From Rhodothermales bacterium (GTDB taxonomy: Bacteria; Bacteroidota; Rhodothermia; Rhodothermales; VXPQ01), in NCBI GenBank assembly GCA_951812345.1, contig OX638295.1:372501-436500 (forward strand): a DNA stretch of 64,000 bases, given 5' to 3'. Shown here piece by piece: positions 1-9,391 of the stretch; position 1 is the first letter of the stretch, and the number at the start of each line of letters is the position of its first letter. The position numbers and the translations under genes were made by a program. The notes beneath the pieces are model-generated. The model saw nothing but the letters and a program-made list of their open reading frames with translations. It had not been told where the DNA came from and searched no databases.

Positions 1-1
1 G

Positions 2-1915
2 AGCCGCTGGGCGGAAGCCGTTCCCGACGACGCGGCGGAGTACAAGGCGCTTGCGCAAAAGGCCCGCAAGCAGACTATGAATGTGCTCGACGATCTCTAT
101 AAGACGGCGCCGGATGCTGCGACCGTTTCGCTGGAGGATGTCGTCAAGGCCGGGCAGGAATTTCTAAAGCGGTTCGTGCCGATGCGGGATCGGGAGGGGC
201 ACGGTCGGGCGGTGATCGAATCGCTCGATAATCGGCTGCGCGGCATAGTGAGCGAGCCGGGTATGGTTGCTGAAACGACAGGGCGGCTGCCCGATCTGGC
301 CCGTGCGCTGGTCCATGTTCTCGAACGCCACAAGACGCGCGCGGCCACCGCCCGTCCGGGTTATTTGTATGTGGTTCCTCTGGAACGGGGAGGCTATACC
401 GGCCGCAAGTATACCGTGATCGTGGGCTTGTCGGAGACCACGTTTCCGGGCGCCGGGATCGAAGACCCTATTTTGCTGGACGACGAGCGGGAACACATTT
501 CCGGCGGGCGGCTTCCGTTGCAACGGGCGCGGCCCGGCGAAGCGGTCTGGAGTCTGGTTCGACTGCTCGGCATGGCCGATTCCCATGTACTGCTGACGGC
601 CAATCGGCGGGAGCTTGTGCAGGGTCGGGAGGTGCATCCCTCGCCTGTTTTTGTGCAATTGCGCGAAGAGTTCGGAAAATCGAAGGGCATGGACACCCAC
701 CCTGTTTATCGCATCGTGCCTGCTCCGCAAGACGCCCTCACGACGGTCGGCATTTCTCTGGCACTGCGCGACGATCCGTCCATTCTTGCGGATGTGCTGC
801 AGGGGTATCCGGCGCTGGACAGGGGGCTCGAAGCAGTTCGCGCCCGCGGCGAAGCAGGATTTGGCGTGTACCACGGCTGGCTGGGGCGGGCTATCCCGGC
901 GTTGCGGCCGGGCGCCTCCGGCGAGGTGTTGTCCGCCTCGCGCATCGAAACCCTGACGGCTTGCCCCTATCGCTATTTTTTGCGATACGTATTGCGCGCA
1001 CAGCCGCCGGACATTCGGGATGTCAGGCCAGGGCACTGGCTGACGGCGACCGAGTTCGGCGGATTGTTGCACGACATACTTCACAAGTTTATGACCGCGT
1101 TGTCGCAGCGCGGGGAATCGCCGGACCCCGACAGACATACCGACTGGCTGCGGGAACTGATGCGCGAAGGTCTTGCGTCTCGCAAGGCGCGTATTCCGGT
1201 TCGGGAGCAAACCGGCTACGAGACGGATGTGCGTCGTCTGGCACGCGCGCTGCGGATTTTCCTGAACGAGGAATCGGCGCGCACCGATGTGCGTCCGGCG
1301 GGGTTCGAGGTGCGTTTCGGGTGGGGGGCTTCGGACGAGGCGGACGAAGGCGGGCCGCTGGATAGTCCAGGGCCGGTGGCGCTGCATCTTTCCGAGGAGG
1401 TACGGTTCCGTTTGCGGGGCGCGATAGACCGCGTGGACAGGGTATGGGACGAAGCGGGGTGCGATTACTACGAAGTATGGGATTACAAGAGCGGCTCGGC
1501 GAGGAAGTACAATTTCTCGGATCTGATGGCGGGCGGGCGAAGCCTGCAATGGGCGCTGTATGCGTTTGCGCTGGACGAACTGCTGGCCGAACAGGGTTTG
1601 CCGGGCCAGACTGTGCGCGGCGGATATTTTTTCCCGAACGAACGCGAGCACGGGCTGCGCATCTATAACTCCCGGCCCGGGAAGGAAGCCGTCGCCGCTA
1701 TACTGAAGCCTTTTTTCGATCTGGCGGAGTTGGGCGCTTTTCTGCGTGTGCACAAGGACAAGGGTATCTGCAAATTTTGCGAATACAAGACCGTGTGCGG
1801 GTCCGAAGGAAAGCAGAAAGAAGATGTTTCGGAGGCGCTGGAGTCCTGGTCCGATTCGTCCGAGGGCGCGCGTCCGCCGTTTGCTCCCGCCTTGAACAAC
1901 TGGCTGGAGGTGTGA
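2..1915 (+). CDS. AddB-like PD-(D/E)XK nuclease (5' partial)
   Basis: Nuclease subunit of a probable double-strand-break helicase/nuclease. The frame is open from the first bases of the window, so the ATG at 77 is internal and the N-terminus lies outside. A UvrD-like C-terminal segment is seen near residues 100-140 of the ATG-based numbering (GLSETTFPG). The nuclease part starts around residue 290 (SRIETLTACPYRYF), has an IDRVDRV strand and the DYKSG catalytic motif, and ends with CKFCEYKTVCG. The cysteine in CPYRYF plus three near the C-terminus fit the iron-sulfur staple known from AddB/AdnAB nucleases. It ends one base before the helicase gene's ATG, so the two are surely one operon. AddB identity is by motif and neighbour only. 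Confidence 0.85.
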   Translation, partial: SRWAEAVPDDAAEYKALAQKARKQTMNVLDDLYKTAPDAATVSLEDVVKAGQEFLKRFVPMRDREGHGRAVIESLDNRLRGIVSEPGMVAETTGRLPDLARALVHVLERHKTRAATARPGYLYVVPLERGGYTGRKYTVIVGLSETTFPGAGIEDPILLDDEREHISGGRLPLQRARPGEAVWSLVRLLGMADSHVLLTANRRELVQGREVHPSPVFVQLREEFGKSKGMDTHPVYRIVPAPQDALTTVGISLALRDDPSILADVLQGYPALDRGLEAVRARGEAGFGVYHGWLGRAIPALRPGASGEVLSASRIETLTACPYRYFLRYVLRAQPPDIRDVRPGHWLTATEFGGLLHDILHKFMTALSQRGESPDPDRHTDWLRELMREGLASRKARIPVREQTGYETDVRRLARALRIFLNEESARTDVRPAGFEVRFGWGASDEADEGGPLDSPGPVALHLSEEVRFRLRGAIDRVDRVWDEAGCDYYEVWDYKSGSARKYNFSDLMAGGRSLQWALYAFALDELLAEQGLPGQTVRGGYFFPNEREHGLRIYNSRPGKEAVAAILKPFFDLAELGAFLRVHKDKGICKFCEYKTVCGSEGKQKEDVSEALESWSDSSEGARPPFAPALNNWLEV

Positions 1916-1916
1916 T

Positions 1917-4900
1917 ATGCCGGATGCTTCGAACGAAAGGAAGACGTTGCAGGACCAGGCGGCGCGGGACACGATCGCTGAGAAGTTGGATTGCAACGCT
2001 ATGGTGTTCGCCGGCGCCGGCGCAGGCAAGACATATGCGCTGGTTCAGCGGATGGTGGCTCTGGTGCGGACGGGGGCGTGCGAAGTGGATCGCATGGCCG
2101 CAATCACCTTCACGCGCAAGGCTGCCGGAGAAATGCGCGTTCGCTTCTTTCAGGCGCTTCGGGAGGCGGCAGATCCGTCCATCGATCCGGAAGAGAGGGG
2201 CCGCATTGACGCTGCTCTGGACCGGATCGATCAGTGCTTTATGGGGACCATTCATTCCTTTTGCGGGCGCCTGATTCGCACGCGGCCCATAGAAGCAGGA
2301 CTGGCGCCCGGATTTAGCGAAGTAGAAGGCCGCGAGGAAGCCCGGTTGTTGCGGGATACATGGGATCGTTTCGTGGAGCAGCAGTATCATAAAGGGGATT
2401 CCCGGCTGGAAGCCTTGAGGAACGCGGGGCTGGTCCCCAACGATCTCTACGCTTTTTTCAGGGATCGTTGCCAGTATTCCGACGTGCCGCTCAAGGAGAC
2501 CGACACCCCGAAACCGGATTTCGAATCCCCTGTGAAGGCCCTGAAGGAGTTTCTTGATTCCGATCCGATATTGCATGGCATACCGCCCAATCCCCGGGAG
2601 CGAGACAAATTGATGGACGCGGTCCTGCGGGCACGGGGTTTTCTCAAAAACAACAAGGTGACCAGCGATGCGGATGCGGCGGAGGCCCTCGCCATTTTTG
2701 AAAGTGCGGGTCGCGGAAGTTCGTCTTGCGTCACGCTGAAACACTGGCTCGACAGGGAGAAGGCCAAATCGATTCGGGACGAACTGTTTCCGGCGTTTTG
2801 GGATCAGGCGGCGGCGCCTGCGTTGCGGGCGTGGCGCGAATATCAGTACGGGCTTGCGGCGGGCTTTGTGGAAGATGCGGTCAACTATTCTGCCCGCCGG
2901 CGCCTTGAGGACGGAAAGCTTACGTTTCAGGATTTGCTGTTGCGCGCGAAGGACCTGCTCCGGGACAATTCTTCCGTCCGCGAACATTTGCAGAGCCGGT
3001 ATCGCGTGCTGTTCGTGGACGAATTTCAAGACACCGATCCCATACAGGCGGAGATTATTTTCTATCTGACCGGACAAGAAACCTCTGAACGGGACTGGCG
3101 CAAACTGACGCCTCGCCCCGGCAGCCTGTTTCTGGTGGGGGACGCCAAACAGTCGATTTACCGATTTCGCCGGGCGGACATAGCGATCGGCCGCTTTGTC
3201 CGGGAACGCATCCTGAATACGGGCGGGAAAGTCCTGCAGCTCAACACCAGTTTCCGTTCGCTGGGTGCGCTGTGCCGGTGGATGAACGCCGCGTTCGCTC
3301 CGGTATTTGCGGAAGATTCTGCGCCCCGCCAGGCTGCGTTCGAACCGCTCCTTGGGTACCGGCCAGAAGGAGCCGACGCTTATTGCGTTCGGAAAATCAC
3401 TATTCCCAAACTGCGAAGAAACAACCGCGCCGCGATAGCGCAGCAGGATGCGCGTCGCATTGTTTCTTTTATTGCACAGGCCTTGCGCGGCAGGACAACT
3501 TTGCAGGGCTTGGGCAATGGGGGCGACGTCCTGCTCAAGACCCCGGCCTCGCCCGGCGATTTTCTCATTCTGACGCGCACGAAAGGCCACTTGGCTACGT
3601 ACATGCGGGCACTGGAGGAGGCGGGCATTCCGTACGTCGGCGAGGGTGGGGACGGCCTTGGTGAGAGTGAGGAAGTGCAGACTGTCTTGACGCTGCTGGA
3701 GGCTGTGCTCAATCCCGGGAATCCCGTTTCTTTTCTTGCTTTTCTGCGCGGCCCGCTTGCCGGACTGTCGGACGACATGCTGTACGCATACCGGGAAGCC
3801 GGGGGTATTTTCCGCTGGAATGCGGGCAGTCCGAAGGGGCTGCCCGAGGACATGGCCCGCCGGTTTTGCGAGGCGAAGGGTCTGCTTCGCCATGCCGAGG
3901 AGGTCTTTGTTACGTTGCCGCCTGCCGCCGCCTTGCAGTCGGTGCTTGCAAAGAGCGGCTATCTGGCGTTGGCCACGGCGCATCCCGACGGGAATGCGTC
4001 GTTTCGGGCGGGTAATCTGATTCGCTTGCTGGCGCTGGTGCAAGGATGGGCGGCGGAGGGCTATCCTTGGGGATGGATTGTGGAAGAATTGCGTTCGCTG
4101 GTTGAGGAATCGAGTAAGGATGTGGCGCAGATGTCCGTTGAATTCGGACGCAGCGATGTGGTGCGGGTGATGAATGTGCATCAGGCGAAAGGGCTGGAGG
4201 CGCCGGTGGTTTTTCTGACGGATCCGTGCGATACCTCGTATGAGAAGGACCCGTCGCATCATGTTTTCCGAAGCGACGAGGGCGCCTGGCTCTCCATGCC
4301 GATCTGGAAGCAGTGGGGATCGTTTCAGCGGCGGATTGTGGCGCAGCCTGCCGGGTGGGAAGCGGATCAGGTGGAAGAGGCGCGGTTTGCCCAGGCGGAA
4401 GAGGCGCGGCTGCTGTACGTGGCCGCCACGCGCGCTCGCAACCTGCTGGTGGTTTCGGTCTACGATACATCCATTAGGGGACCCTGGACGCCGCTACAGA
4501 ACGCGCTTGCGGATGTGCCCGAACTGGAATCTGCGCCGTCCCTGGATGAGGCGGAGCGTACCGCGCCAGACGACGGGCCGGGGCACGCCGAGTTGCTCGA
4601 ACGGGCCGAGGAGCGGCTGCATCGCGCAAAAGAAGCAAGTTATGCACTTCGGTCGGTGACCGGCGAGCGGGAGGAGGCGACGCCGGCGCCGCAGAGACCC
4701 CGCAAACAGGGCCGGGGTGTGAAGTACGGTCGGCTCGTACACCAGTTGTTTGAGGAGGCGGTTCGGGGCGATCTCCCGGATAATGTGCCCGCCCGCGTCC
4801 ATCGAATGGCCGAAGCGATCAACCGGGGCGCTGTGGATGCGGACCTCCCGTGGACGGAAGATGCGTTGACTCTGGAGGACGAAACAATGGCGGCGCTTGC

Positions 4901-5228
4901 GTTGGAACGGTTCAAAAAGGCGCCGCTGTGGGAAACCTTGCAGCGCGCTCACGAAGTTTATACGGAAGTTCCGCTGGCCGTATCGGAGGATTCCGGGGCG
5001 GAAGGCGTAAGCGTGGTGCGCGGCGTCATCGACCTCGCGTACCGGGACGATGCGGGCTGGCACATCGTTGATTACAAGACGAATCGCGCCGATACGGAGG
5101 AGCAGACGGTCGCCGTCAGAAAAGAGTACCAGCCCCAGTTGGATGCGTATGCAGCGTACTGGTGTCGCTTGACGGGCGCACCTGTTGCGGATGCGAAGAT
5201 ATGGCTTGCGCACGGACCGAACGGATGA
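1917..5228 (+). CDS. UvrD/Rep-type helicase-nuclease, AddA-like
   Basis: ATP-dependent DNA helicase with a C-terminal nuclease domain, expected to work with the preceding protein in end resection for recombinational repair. The 1103-residue product shows superfamily 1A motifs in order: Walker A GAGAGKT at 33-39, DEFQDTD (motif II), GDAKQSIYRFRRAD (motif III), VMNVHQAKGLE (motif V) and LLYVAATRAR (motif VI). The last 200 residues have GRLVHQLFEEA, a GVIDLAYR strand and HIVDYKTN, the AddA-type PD-(D/E)XK nuclease. Length and order match AddA rather than plain UvrD. It begins one base after the upstream stop. Confidence 0.92.
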   Translation: MPDASNERKTLQDQAARDTIAEKLDCNAMVFAGAGAGKTYALVQRMVALVRTGACEVDRMAAITFTRKAAGEMRVRFFQALREAADPSIDPEERGRIDAALDRIDQCFMGTIHSFCGRLIRTRPIEAGLAPGFSEVEGREEARLLRDTWDRFVEQQYHKGDSRLEALRNAGLVPNDLYAFFRDRCQYSDVPLKETDTPKPDFESPVKALKEFLDSDPILHGIPPNPRERDKLMDAVLRARGFLKNNKVTSDADAAEALAIFESAGRGSSSCVTLKHWLDREKAKSIRDELFPAFWDQAAAPALRAWREYQYGLAAGFVEDAVNYSARRRLEDGKLTFQDLLLRAKDLLRDNSSVREHLQSRYRVLFVDEFQDTDPIQAEIIFYLTGQETSERDWRKLTPRPGSLFLVGDAKQSIYRFRRADIAIGRFVRERILNTGGKVLQLNTSFRSLGALCRWMNAAFAPVFAEDSAPRQAAFEPLLGYRPEGADAYCVRKITIPKLRRNNRAAIAQQDARRIVSFIAQALRGRTTLQGLGNGGDVLLKTPASPGDFLILTRTKGHLATYMRALEEAGIPYVGEGGDGLGESEEVQTVLTLLEAVLNPGNPVSFLAFLRGPLAGLSDDMLYAYREAGGIFRWNAGSPKGLPEDMARRFCEAKGLLRHAEEVFVTLPPAAALQSVLAKSGYLALATAHPDGNASFRAGNLIRLLALVQGWAAEGYPWGWIVEELRSLVEESSKDVAQMSVEFGRSDVVRVMNVHQAKGLEAPVVFLTDPCDTSYEKDPSHHVFRSDEGAWLSMPIWKQWGSFQRRIVAQPAGWEADQVEEARFAQAEEARLLYVAATRARNLLVVSVYDTSIRGPWTPLQNALADVPELESAPSLDEAERTAPDDGPGHAELLERAEERLHRAKEASYALRSVTGEREEATPAPQRPRKQGRGVKYGRLVHQLFEEAVRGDLPDNVPARVHRMAEAINRGAVDADLPWTEDALTLEDETMAALALERFKKAPLWETLQRAHEVYTEVPLAVSEDSGAEGVSVVRGVIDLAYRDDAGWHIVDYKTNRADTEEQTVAVRKEYQPQLDAYAAYWCRLTGAPVADAKIWLAHGPNG

Positions 5229-5467
5229 ACACGCAATCTTTCGTTGGGCGCTTTTCAGGCGTGTCCTTGTCGATGGGCAGAGGCGGTTCCGTTCGATTGG
5301 GCATGTTTTTCAGGAAATTAAGGTACAGGATTGCGATTTTGTTTCGACCGGATCAATCCGGGGAAAATCCATGTCCGGACGCACACGCAGAACCGGCAGT
5401 CCTTCGTTCAAGGCAAGGTAGTCCTTGCTGCTCTTTCAGGCATTCTCTATAAATTCCCGCGTGGAGC

Positions 5468-6688
5468 ATGGAACTCGTAGCAGCAATCGTTGCCGGTCTC
5501 GTCGTGGGCGGTGTTTCGCTCTATGTCATTCTGCGCGGCCGCGTCGTCCGGCTGGAAACGCAACTGGACGAACGAGCGGAGGAGCTCACGGACGCCAAAA
5601 TCGAGATCGCCAGATACGAAAGCACCCAGACGGCGCGCGAAGAGGCGCTTGCAGAACGCCTTGCGGAGATCGACACTCGTTTCAAGGGGCTTGCCTCGGA
5701 GGTGCTCAAGTCGAGCACGGAGGAATTTCGCAAGCAGGCCGCCGAGCAGTTCAAACAGCATCAAGCGCTCGCCGACAAGGACCTCAAGGCGCGCGAAACC
5801 GCGGTCCAGAATCTTGTCAAGCCGGTCCGCGAGAGCCTGGACAAGCTGCAGGAACGCGTTGACAAAGAGAGGACAACCGTCGAGCAACTGATAGCCGAAA
5901 CCAGCGGGCTGCGGAAAATTCTGCATAACCCCCAGTTGCGCGGGCAGTGGGGCGAGCAACATCTGCGCAATGTGCTCGACGCGGCCGGCATGTCGCCGCA
6001 CGTGGATTACGTGGAGCAGGCCTCGCTGACCGGGATGCCTGACGGTGCACGTCTTCGCCCGGACGTGCTGATACGGATTCCCGGTGGGGCTACGGTGGTG
6101 ATCGACGCCAAGACGCCGTACGACCGGTATGATGCGGCGCTACGCAGTGACGACGAACAGGAGCAGAAAAAATTACTCAAGGAGCATGCAACCGCTCTTG
6201 CAGGGCACGCCAAGGCGCTTGCCGACCGGGACTATGCTCAGTGGGTCGAGGGTTCGCCCGATTTTGTGATGATGTACGTTCCCACGGACCCGATGCTCGA
6301 CGCAGCCATCAACGCGGAGCCCACTATCTGGCAGGACATGTGGCAGCGTCACCGTGTGCTGATTGCTACCCCGGGACTTCTGATAGCGTTTCTGCGGACC
6401 GTTGCGCTTGCCTGGCGGCAGCAGGATATCCAGAAGAATGCACAGGAGATAGCGGAAACTGCCCGGGAACTGTACGGCCGTCTGCGCACCTATGCCTCCC
6501 ACGTGGATAAAATGGGCCGCGGTTTGCGGCAGGCCGTTGGCGCATACAACGACGGCGTAGGTTCCTTCCAGTCGCGGGTGCTGGTGCAGGCGCGTCGCTT
6601 CGAGGAGCTCAGCGCTACGGACAAGTCCGGGGAGATTCGCGAATCCGCTCCGGTCGAAGAGGCGGTCCGGCAGGTGGAAGCGCCGTAG
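5468..6688 (+). CDS. rmuC: DNA recombination protein RmuC
   Basis: RmuC-family protein, known from E. coli to limit inversions at short inverted repeats. The 406-residue protein has an N-terminal membrane anchor (about residues 4-22), a long charged coiled coil to about 150, and the RmuC core with LRGQWGEQHLRNVLD, RPDVLIRIPGG and VVIDAKTPYDRY, which resembles a PD-(D/E)XK-like fold. The 239 bases upstream carry no recognisable gene. It lies on the same strand as the AddAB-like pair, so this end of the window is a recombination/repair neighbourhood. An RmuC beside so many inverted repeats is suggestive but not evidence of a link. Confidence 0.93.
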   Translation: MELVAAIVAGLVVGGVSLYVILRGRVVRLETQLDERAEELTDAKIEIARYESTQTAREEALAERLAEIDTRFKGLASEVLKSSTEEFRKQAAEQFKQHQALADKDLKARETAVQNLVKPVRESLDKLQERVDKERTTVEQLIAETSGLRKILHNPQLRGQWGEQHLRNVLDAAGMSPHVDYVEQASLTGMPDGARLRPDVLIRIPGGATVVIDAKTPYDRYDAALRSDDEQEQKKLLKEHATALAGHAKALADRDYAQWVEGSPDFVMMYVPTDPMLDAAINAEPTIWQDMWQRHRVLIATPGLLIAFLRTVALAWRQQDIQKNAQEIAETARELYGRLRTYASHVDKMGRGLRQAVGAYNDGVGSFQSRVLVQARRFEELSATDKSGEIRESAPVEEAVRQVEAP

Positions 6689-6738
6689 CTGCCGTTCGCG
6701 CCCGATGAGTACCGAGTCCCAACGATCCGCTTTTACCT

Positions 6739-6796
6739 GTTTTGAGTAATTTCTATACCATTTCTATACCTTTTAAGCACCATTTTTACTCAAAAC
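6739..6796. repeat. Inverted repeat downstream of rmuC
   Basis: An 11-bp arm GTTTTGAGTAA at 6739-6749 is matched by its exact complement at 6786-6796. The loop holds two copies of TTTCTATACC. The position about 50 bp after the rmuC stop suits a terminator, but no U-tract follows. Confidence 0.5.
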
Positions 6797-6803
6797 GGTG
6801 TAG

Positions 6804-6876
6804 GGTCCGCGAAGTTCAGAGGTTGCGAGAAGTGGGCTGGCAAGGAATGACGAAGCAGTGTGGCAGGCCCCACCCA
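6804..6876 (+). repeat. Partial copy of the dispersed 256-bp element (left arm)
   Basis: This stretch matches the left arm of the complete elements at 38460 and 41603 without gaps, including GGCAAGGAATGACGAAGCA and GTGGCAGGCCCCAC. Terminus and core are missing. It shares GTGGGCTGG and GCAGTG variants with the copy at 8131, so these two belong to one subfamily and lie inverted around the radical SAM gene. Confidence 0.75.
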
Positions 6877-6973
6877 AAATATTTCCGGATATTCTTCCCC
6901 TACCCCTTTTTTGCACATATTTTATACATATATTTATGCAAGATAATTTTCATGACCACCCCTCCCGCATACA

Positions 6974-8113
6974 ATGACTCGACGCGCCCGGAAAGCCTCG
7001 CCGCTGCATACCGCGTCAGGCGGTGAAGCGCCGCCCGGCGAAGAGACCACAGAAATACCCGTTCGCCAGGGACGGGGCGCCCGCATCAATCCGCCGAATC
7101 GTTTCGAGCCCTTGTGTCTCGAGGAAAACCCTGCGGCCCTGGACGAAGAAGAATTGCGCCAGGTCCCCACGAAGTATTATGTGGACGCCACCAAAACCCT
7201 GCTGGCCCGCAACGACAGCCCGGACATTGGCTTCACCTTTAGTCTCAACCCGTATCGGGGCTGCGAGCATGGGTGTATTTACTGCTATGCCCGCCCCTCT
7301 CACGAATACCTCGGCTTTTCGGCGGGTCTCGATTTTGAGACCCGTATTCTTGTCAAGGAACGGGCGCCCGAGTTGCTGGCGGAAACGTTCCGGAAAAGAT
7401 CCTGGACCCCCCAGGTGGTGGCTTTGTCCGGGAATACGGATCCGTACCAGCCCCTCGAGCGTCGCCTCGCTCTGACGCGCGGTTGTCTGGAAGTATTTCT
7501 CAGGCACCGCAATCCGGTGGGGATCATCACCAAGAATTACCTGGTGACCAGAGACATCGATCTGTTGGAACAGATGGCGAAATACAATCTAGTCCGGGTC
7601 ATTCTGTCGATCACGACGTTGCGCCCCGATCTCGTGCACATCATGGAGCCGCGCACATCCCGTCCCGAAAGGCGGCTGCAGGCGATCGAAATGCTTGCGG
7701 CAAAGGGTATACCCGTTTCTGTGAATGTAGCGCCCATCATACCCGGATTGACGGATGAGGAAATGCCGTCCATTCTGAAGGCGGCCGCGAGCCGGGGCGC
7801 TTCCGGCGCCGGATACACGATTCTCCGGTTGCCCGGAGCGGTGCAAGACATTTTTATCGATTGGGTTCGGCGCGAATTTCCGGATCGCGCCAACAAAATT
7901 ATCCGCCGGCTTGTCTTGCTTCGCGGCGGCGACCTCACGGATAATCGTTTCGGGAAGCGGATGCGTGGAGAGGGGGATTGGGCGGATCTGATCGCTCGCC
8001 TTTTTCGCATCGAGCGCAAACGGTGGGGCCTGGATGCTCCCCGGCGCTCCCTCTCCACACGGCATTTCCGGCGCCTGGCGGATGGGCAGCGGAGCCTGTT
8101 CGATATTGAATGA
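6974..8113 (+). CDS. Radical SAM protein, PA0069/SplB-like family
   Basis: A 379-residue radical SAM protein. The 4Fe-4S motif is CEHGCIYCYARPSHEYLGF near residues 93-111 (CxxxCxxC), followed by the family-typical SGNTDPYQPLE and ITKNYLVTRDIDLL. These features place it with the PA0069 family, related to spore photoproduct lyase; the substrate is unknown. The preceding region from 6689 has no gene, only the hairpin and repeat fragment. A second ATG at 6952 is in another frame, so 6974 is the likely start. The gene is enclosed by inverted fragments of the dispersed repeat at 6804 and 8131. Confidence 0.88.
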   Translation: MTRRARKASPLHTASGGEAPPGEETTEIPVRQGRGARINPPNRFEPLCLEENPAALDEEELRQVPTKYYVDATKTLLARNDSPDIGFTFSLNPYRGCEHGCIYCYARPSHEYLGFSAGLDFETRILVKERAPELLAETFRKRSWTPQVVALSGNTDPYQPLERRLALTRGCLEVFLRHRNPVGIITKNYLVTRDIDLLEQMAKYNLVRVILSITTLRPDLVHIMEPRTSRPERRLQAIEMLAAKGIPVSVNVAPIIPGLTDEEMPSILKAAASRGASGAGYTILRLPGAVQDIFIDWVRREFPDRANKIIRRLVLLRGGDLTDNRFGKRMRGEGDWADLIARLFRIERKRWGLDAPRRSLSTRHFRRLADGQRSLFDIE

Positions 8114-8258
8114 TCCGGCTGTTTCGGGCTGGCGGGGCCGCCACATACACTGCTTCGTCATTCCTTGCCAGCCCACTCCTCTCAGCCTCTGAGATTAGAA
8201 ATGGTCCGGAAAAACTGGACAGTTTTTCCGGCGATTTTAAGTGTACTGCCGCACCGGG

Positions 8259-9086
8259 CTATGCCGCCCGGTTCAGCGGTTTTCGTTTGTAGAATACATC
8301 GTCGGGCGTTCTATTGTCAAGTCCCTGGTGCGGACGCTCTTCGTTGAAGTAGCGCAGGTAATCGGCGATTCCCTTCCTGGCCTCGCCCACCGTCTCGTAC
8401 GCGCGCCGGTAGACTTCTTCCTGTTTGAGGCTGCGCCATAGGCGCTCCACGTACACGTTGTCCAGCCAGCGGCCCTTGCCGTCCATGGAGATACGTACCC
8501 CGTGCGCTTTGAGCGCTCCGGTAAACGCCTCGGAGGTAAACTGCGCTCCCTGGTCCGTGTTGAATACCTCCGGCGCTCCGTAGCGGACAATGGCCTCTTC
8601 CGTCGCTTCGACGCAAAAGGCTGCGTCCATCGTGTTCGAGAGCCGGTGGGCAAGCACCTTGCGGCTGTACCAGTCGATCACGGCCACGAGATAGAGAAAG
8701 CCTTTCGCCATAGGGATGTACGTAATGTCCGCCGCATAGACCTGACGAGGCCTTGTCACCTTGAGACTTCTGAGCAGATAAGGGTAAATCTTGTGTCCCT
8801 GCCCCGGAGACGACGTGCGGCGCTTCGGGTAGATGGCCCCAAAGCCCATAAGGCGCATCAAACGAACGATTCGGCTTCTGGCGATGCAAACGCCTTTTGC
8901 CTGGAGCTTGCTCTTTATCGTGCGCGATCCGCTCGTGGGGCGCTCCATATAGAGTCTGTCGATCTCCTTCATGACGGCAAGATTCTCTTCGCTCTCTTGC
9001 CGGGGACGGTAGTAGGCCGTCGAACGACTCAGTTCGAGAAGTTTGCACTGGCGAACCACAGGCAAGCGATGCGTCGGCGCTATCAT
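8259..9086 (-). CDS. IS3-family transposase OrfB (DDE integrase core)
   Basis: Catalytic part of the transposase. The rve core carries the three acidic motifs: YAADITYIPM (first D), FNTDQGAQFTSEAF (second D) and NVYVERLWRSLKQEE (E, 35 residues after the second D, as in IS3). The N-terminal HTH_21-like segment reads SRSTAYYRPR and PTSGSRTIKSKL. It ends with NEERPHQGLDNRTP. The frame is open upstream of the ATG into the OrfA overlap in the -1 phase, so the working enzyme should be a 390-residue OrfAB fusion. Confidence 0.93.
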   Translation of the reverse strand: MIAPTHRLPVVRQCKLLELSRSTAYYRPRQESEENLAVMKEIDRLYMERPTSGSRTIKSKLQAKGVCIARSRIVRLMRLMGFGAIYPKRRTSSPGQGHKIYPYLLRSLKVTRPRQVYAADITYIPMAKGFLYLVAVIDWYSRKVLAHRLSNTMDAAFCVEATEEAIVRYGAPEVFNTDQGAQFTSEAFTGALKAHGVRISMDGKGRWLDNVYVERLWRSLKQEEVYRRAYETVGEARKGIADYLRYFNEERPHQGLDNRTPDDVFYKRKPLNRAA

Positions 9087-9100
9087 GGCGCGGCGCTCGG

Positions 9101-9391
9101 CTAACGGTCGTGTCCGAGCGCCTTCGATAAAAAATCCTTCTCCATCGACAACTCTCCGATCTTCGCGTGAAGCGCCTCGATCTTCCTGTCGCGTTCATCG
9201 GGAACGTTGCGGCTTCGAACGAACGCCTCCTCGGCGCTCTCTGTGAGCTGCTTCTTCCACGATTGTATCTGGTTCGGGTGCACCTCGAAACGTTCGGCGA
9301 GTTCGGCTAGCGTGCTGTCGCCGCGCATGGCGGCAAGGGCTACCTTCGCCTTGAACGAAGGACTATGGGTTCTGCGTGGGCGTCTCGACAT
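9101..9391 (-). CDS. IS3-family transposase OrfA (HTH)
   Basis: Short DNA-binding protein that recognises the IS ends. The start at 9391 gives [20 protein letters not shown], typical of IS3 OrfA; an upstream in-frame start at 9430 would add 13 untypical residues. A helix-turn-helix follows ([19 protein letters not shown]), then a leucine-heptad coiled coil to the end. Translation stops at 9101 unless ribosomes slip at 9128-9134 into OrfB. Confidence 0.88.
   Translation of the reverse strand: MSRRPRRTHSPSFKAKVALAAMRGDSTLAELAERFEVHPNQIQSWKKQLTESAEEAFVRSRNVPDERDRKIEALHAKIGELSMEKDFLSKALGHDR
9128..9134 (-). promoter_or_regulatory. -1 ribosomal frameshift heptamer T TTT TTA
   Basis: On the minus strand the codons GAT TTT TTA contain the canonical X XXY YYZ heptamer in the correct phase. 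Slipping back one base gives ATC GAA GGC, which runs without a stop into OrfB. Fusion length would be 101 plus 289 residues. Confidence 0.75.

Noticed and set aside
164-2029. Long open frame on the minus strand opposite the nuclease gene
   Set aside because: It mirrors a GC-rich coding gene, has no recognisable motif and overlaps clear nuclease sequence.
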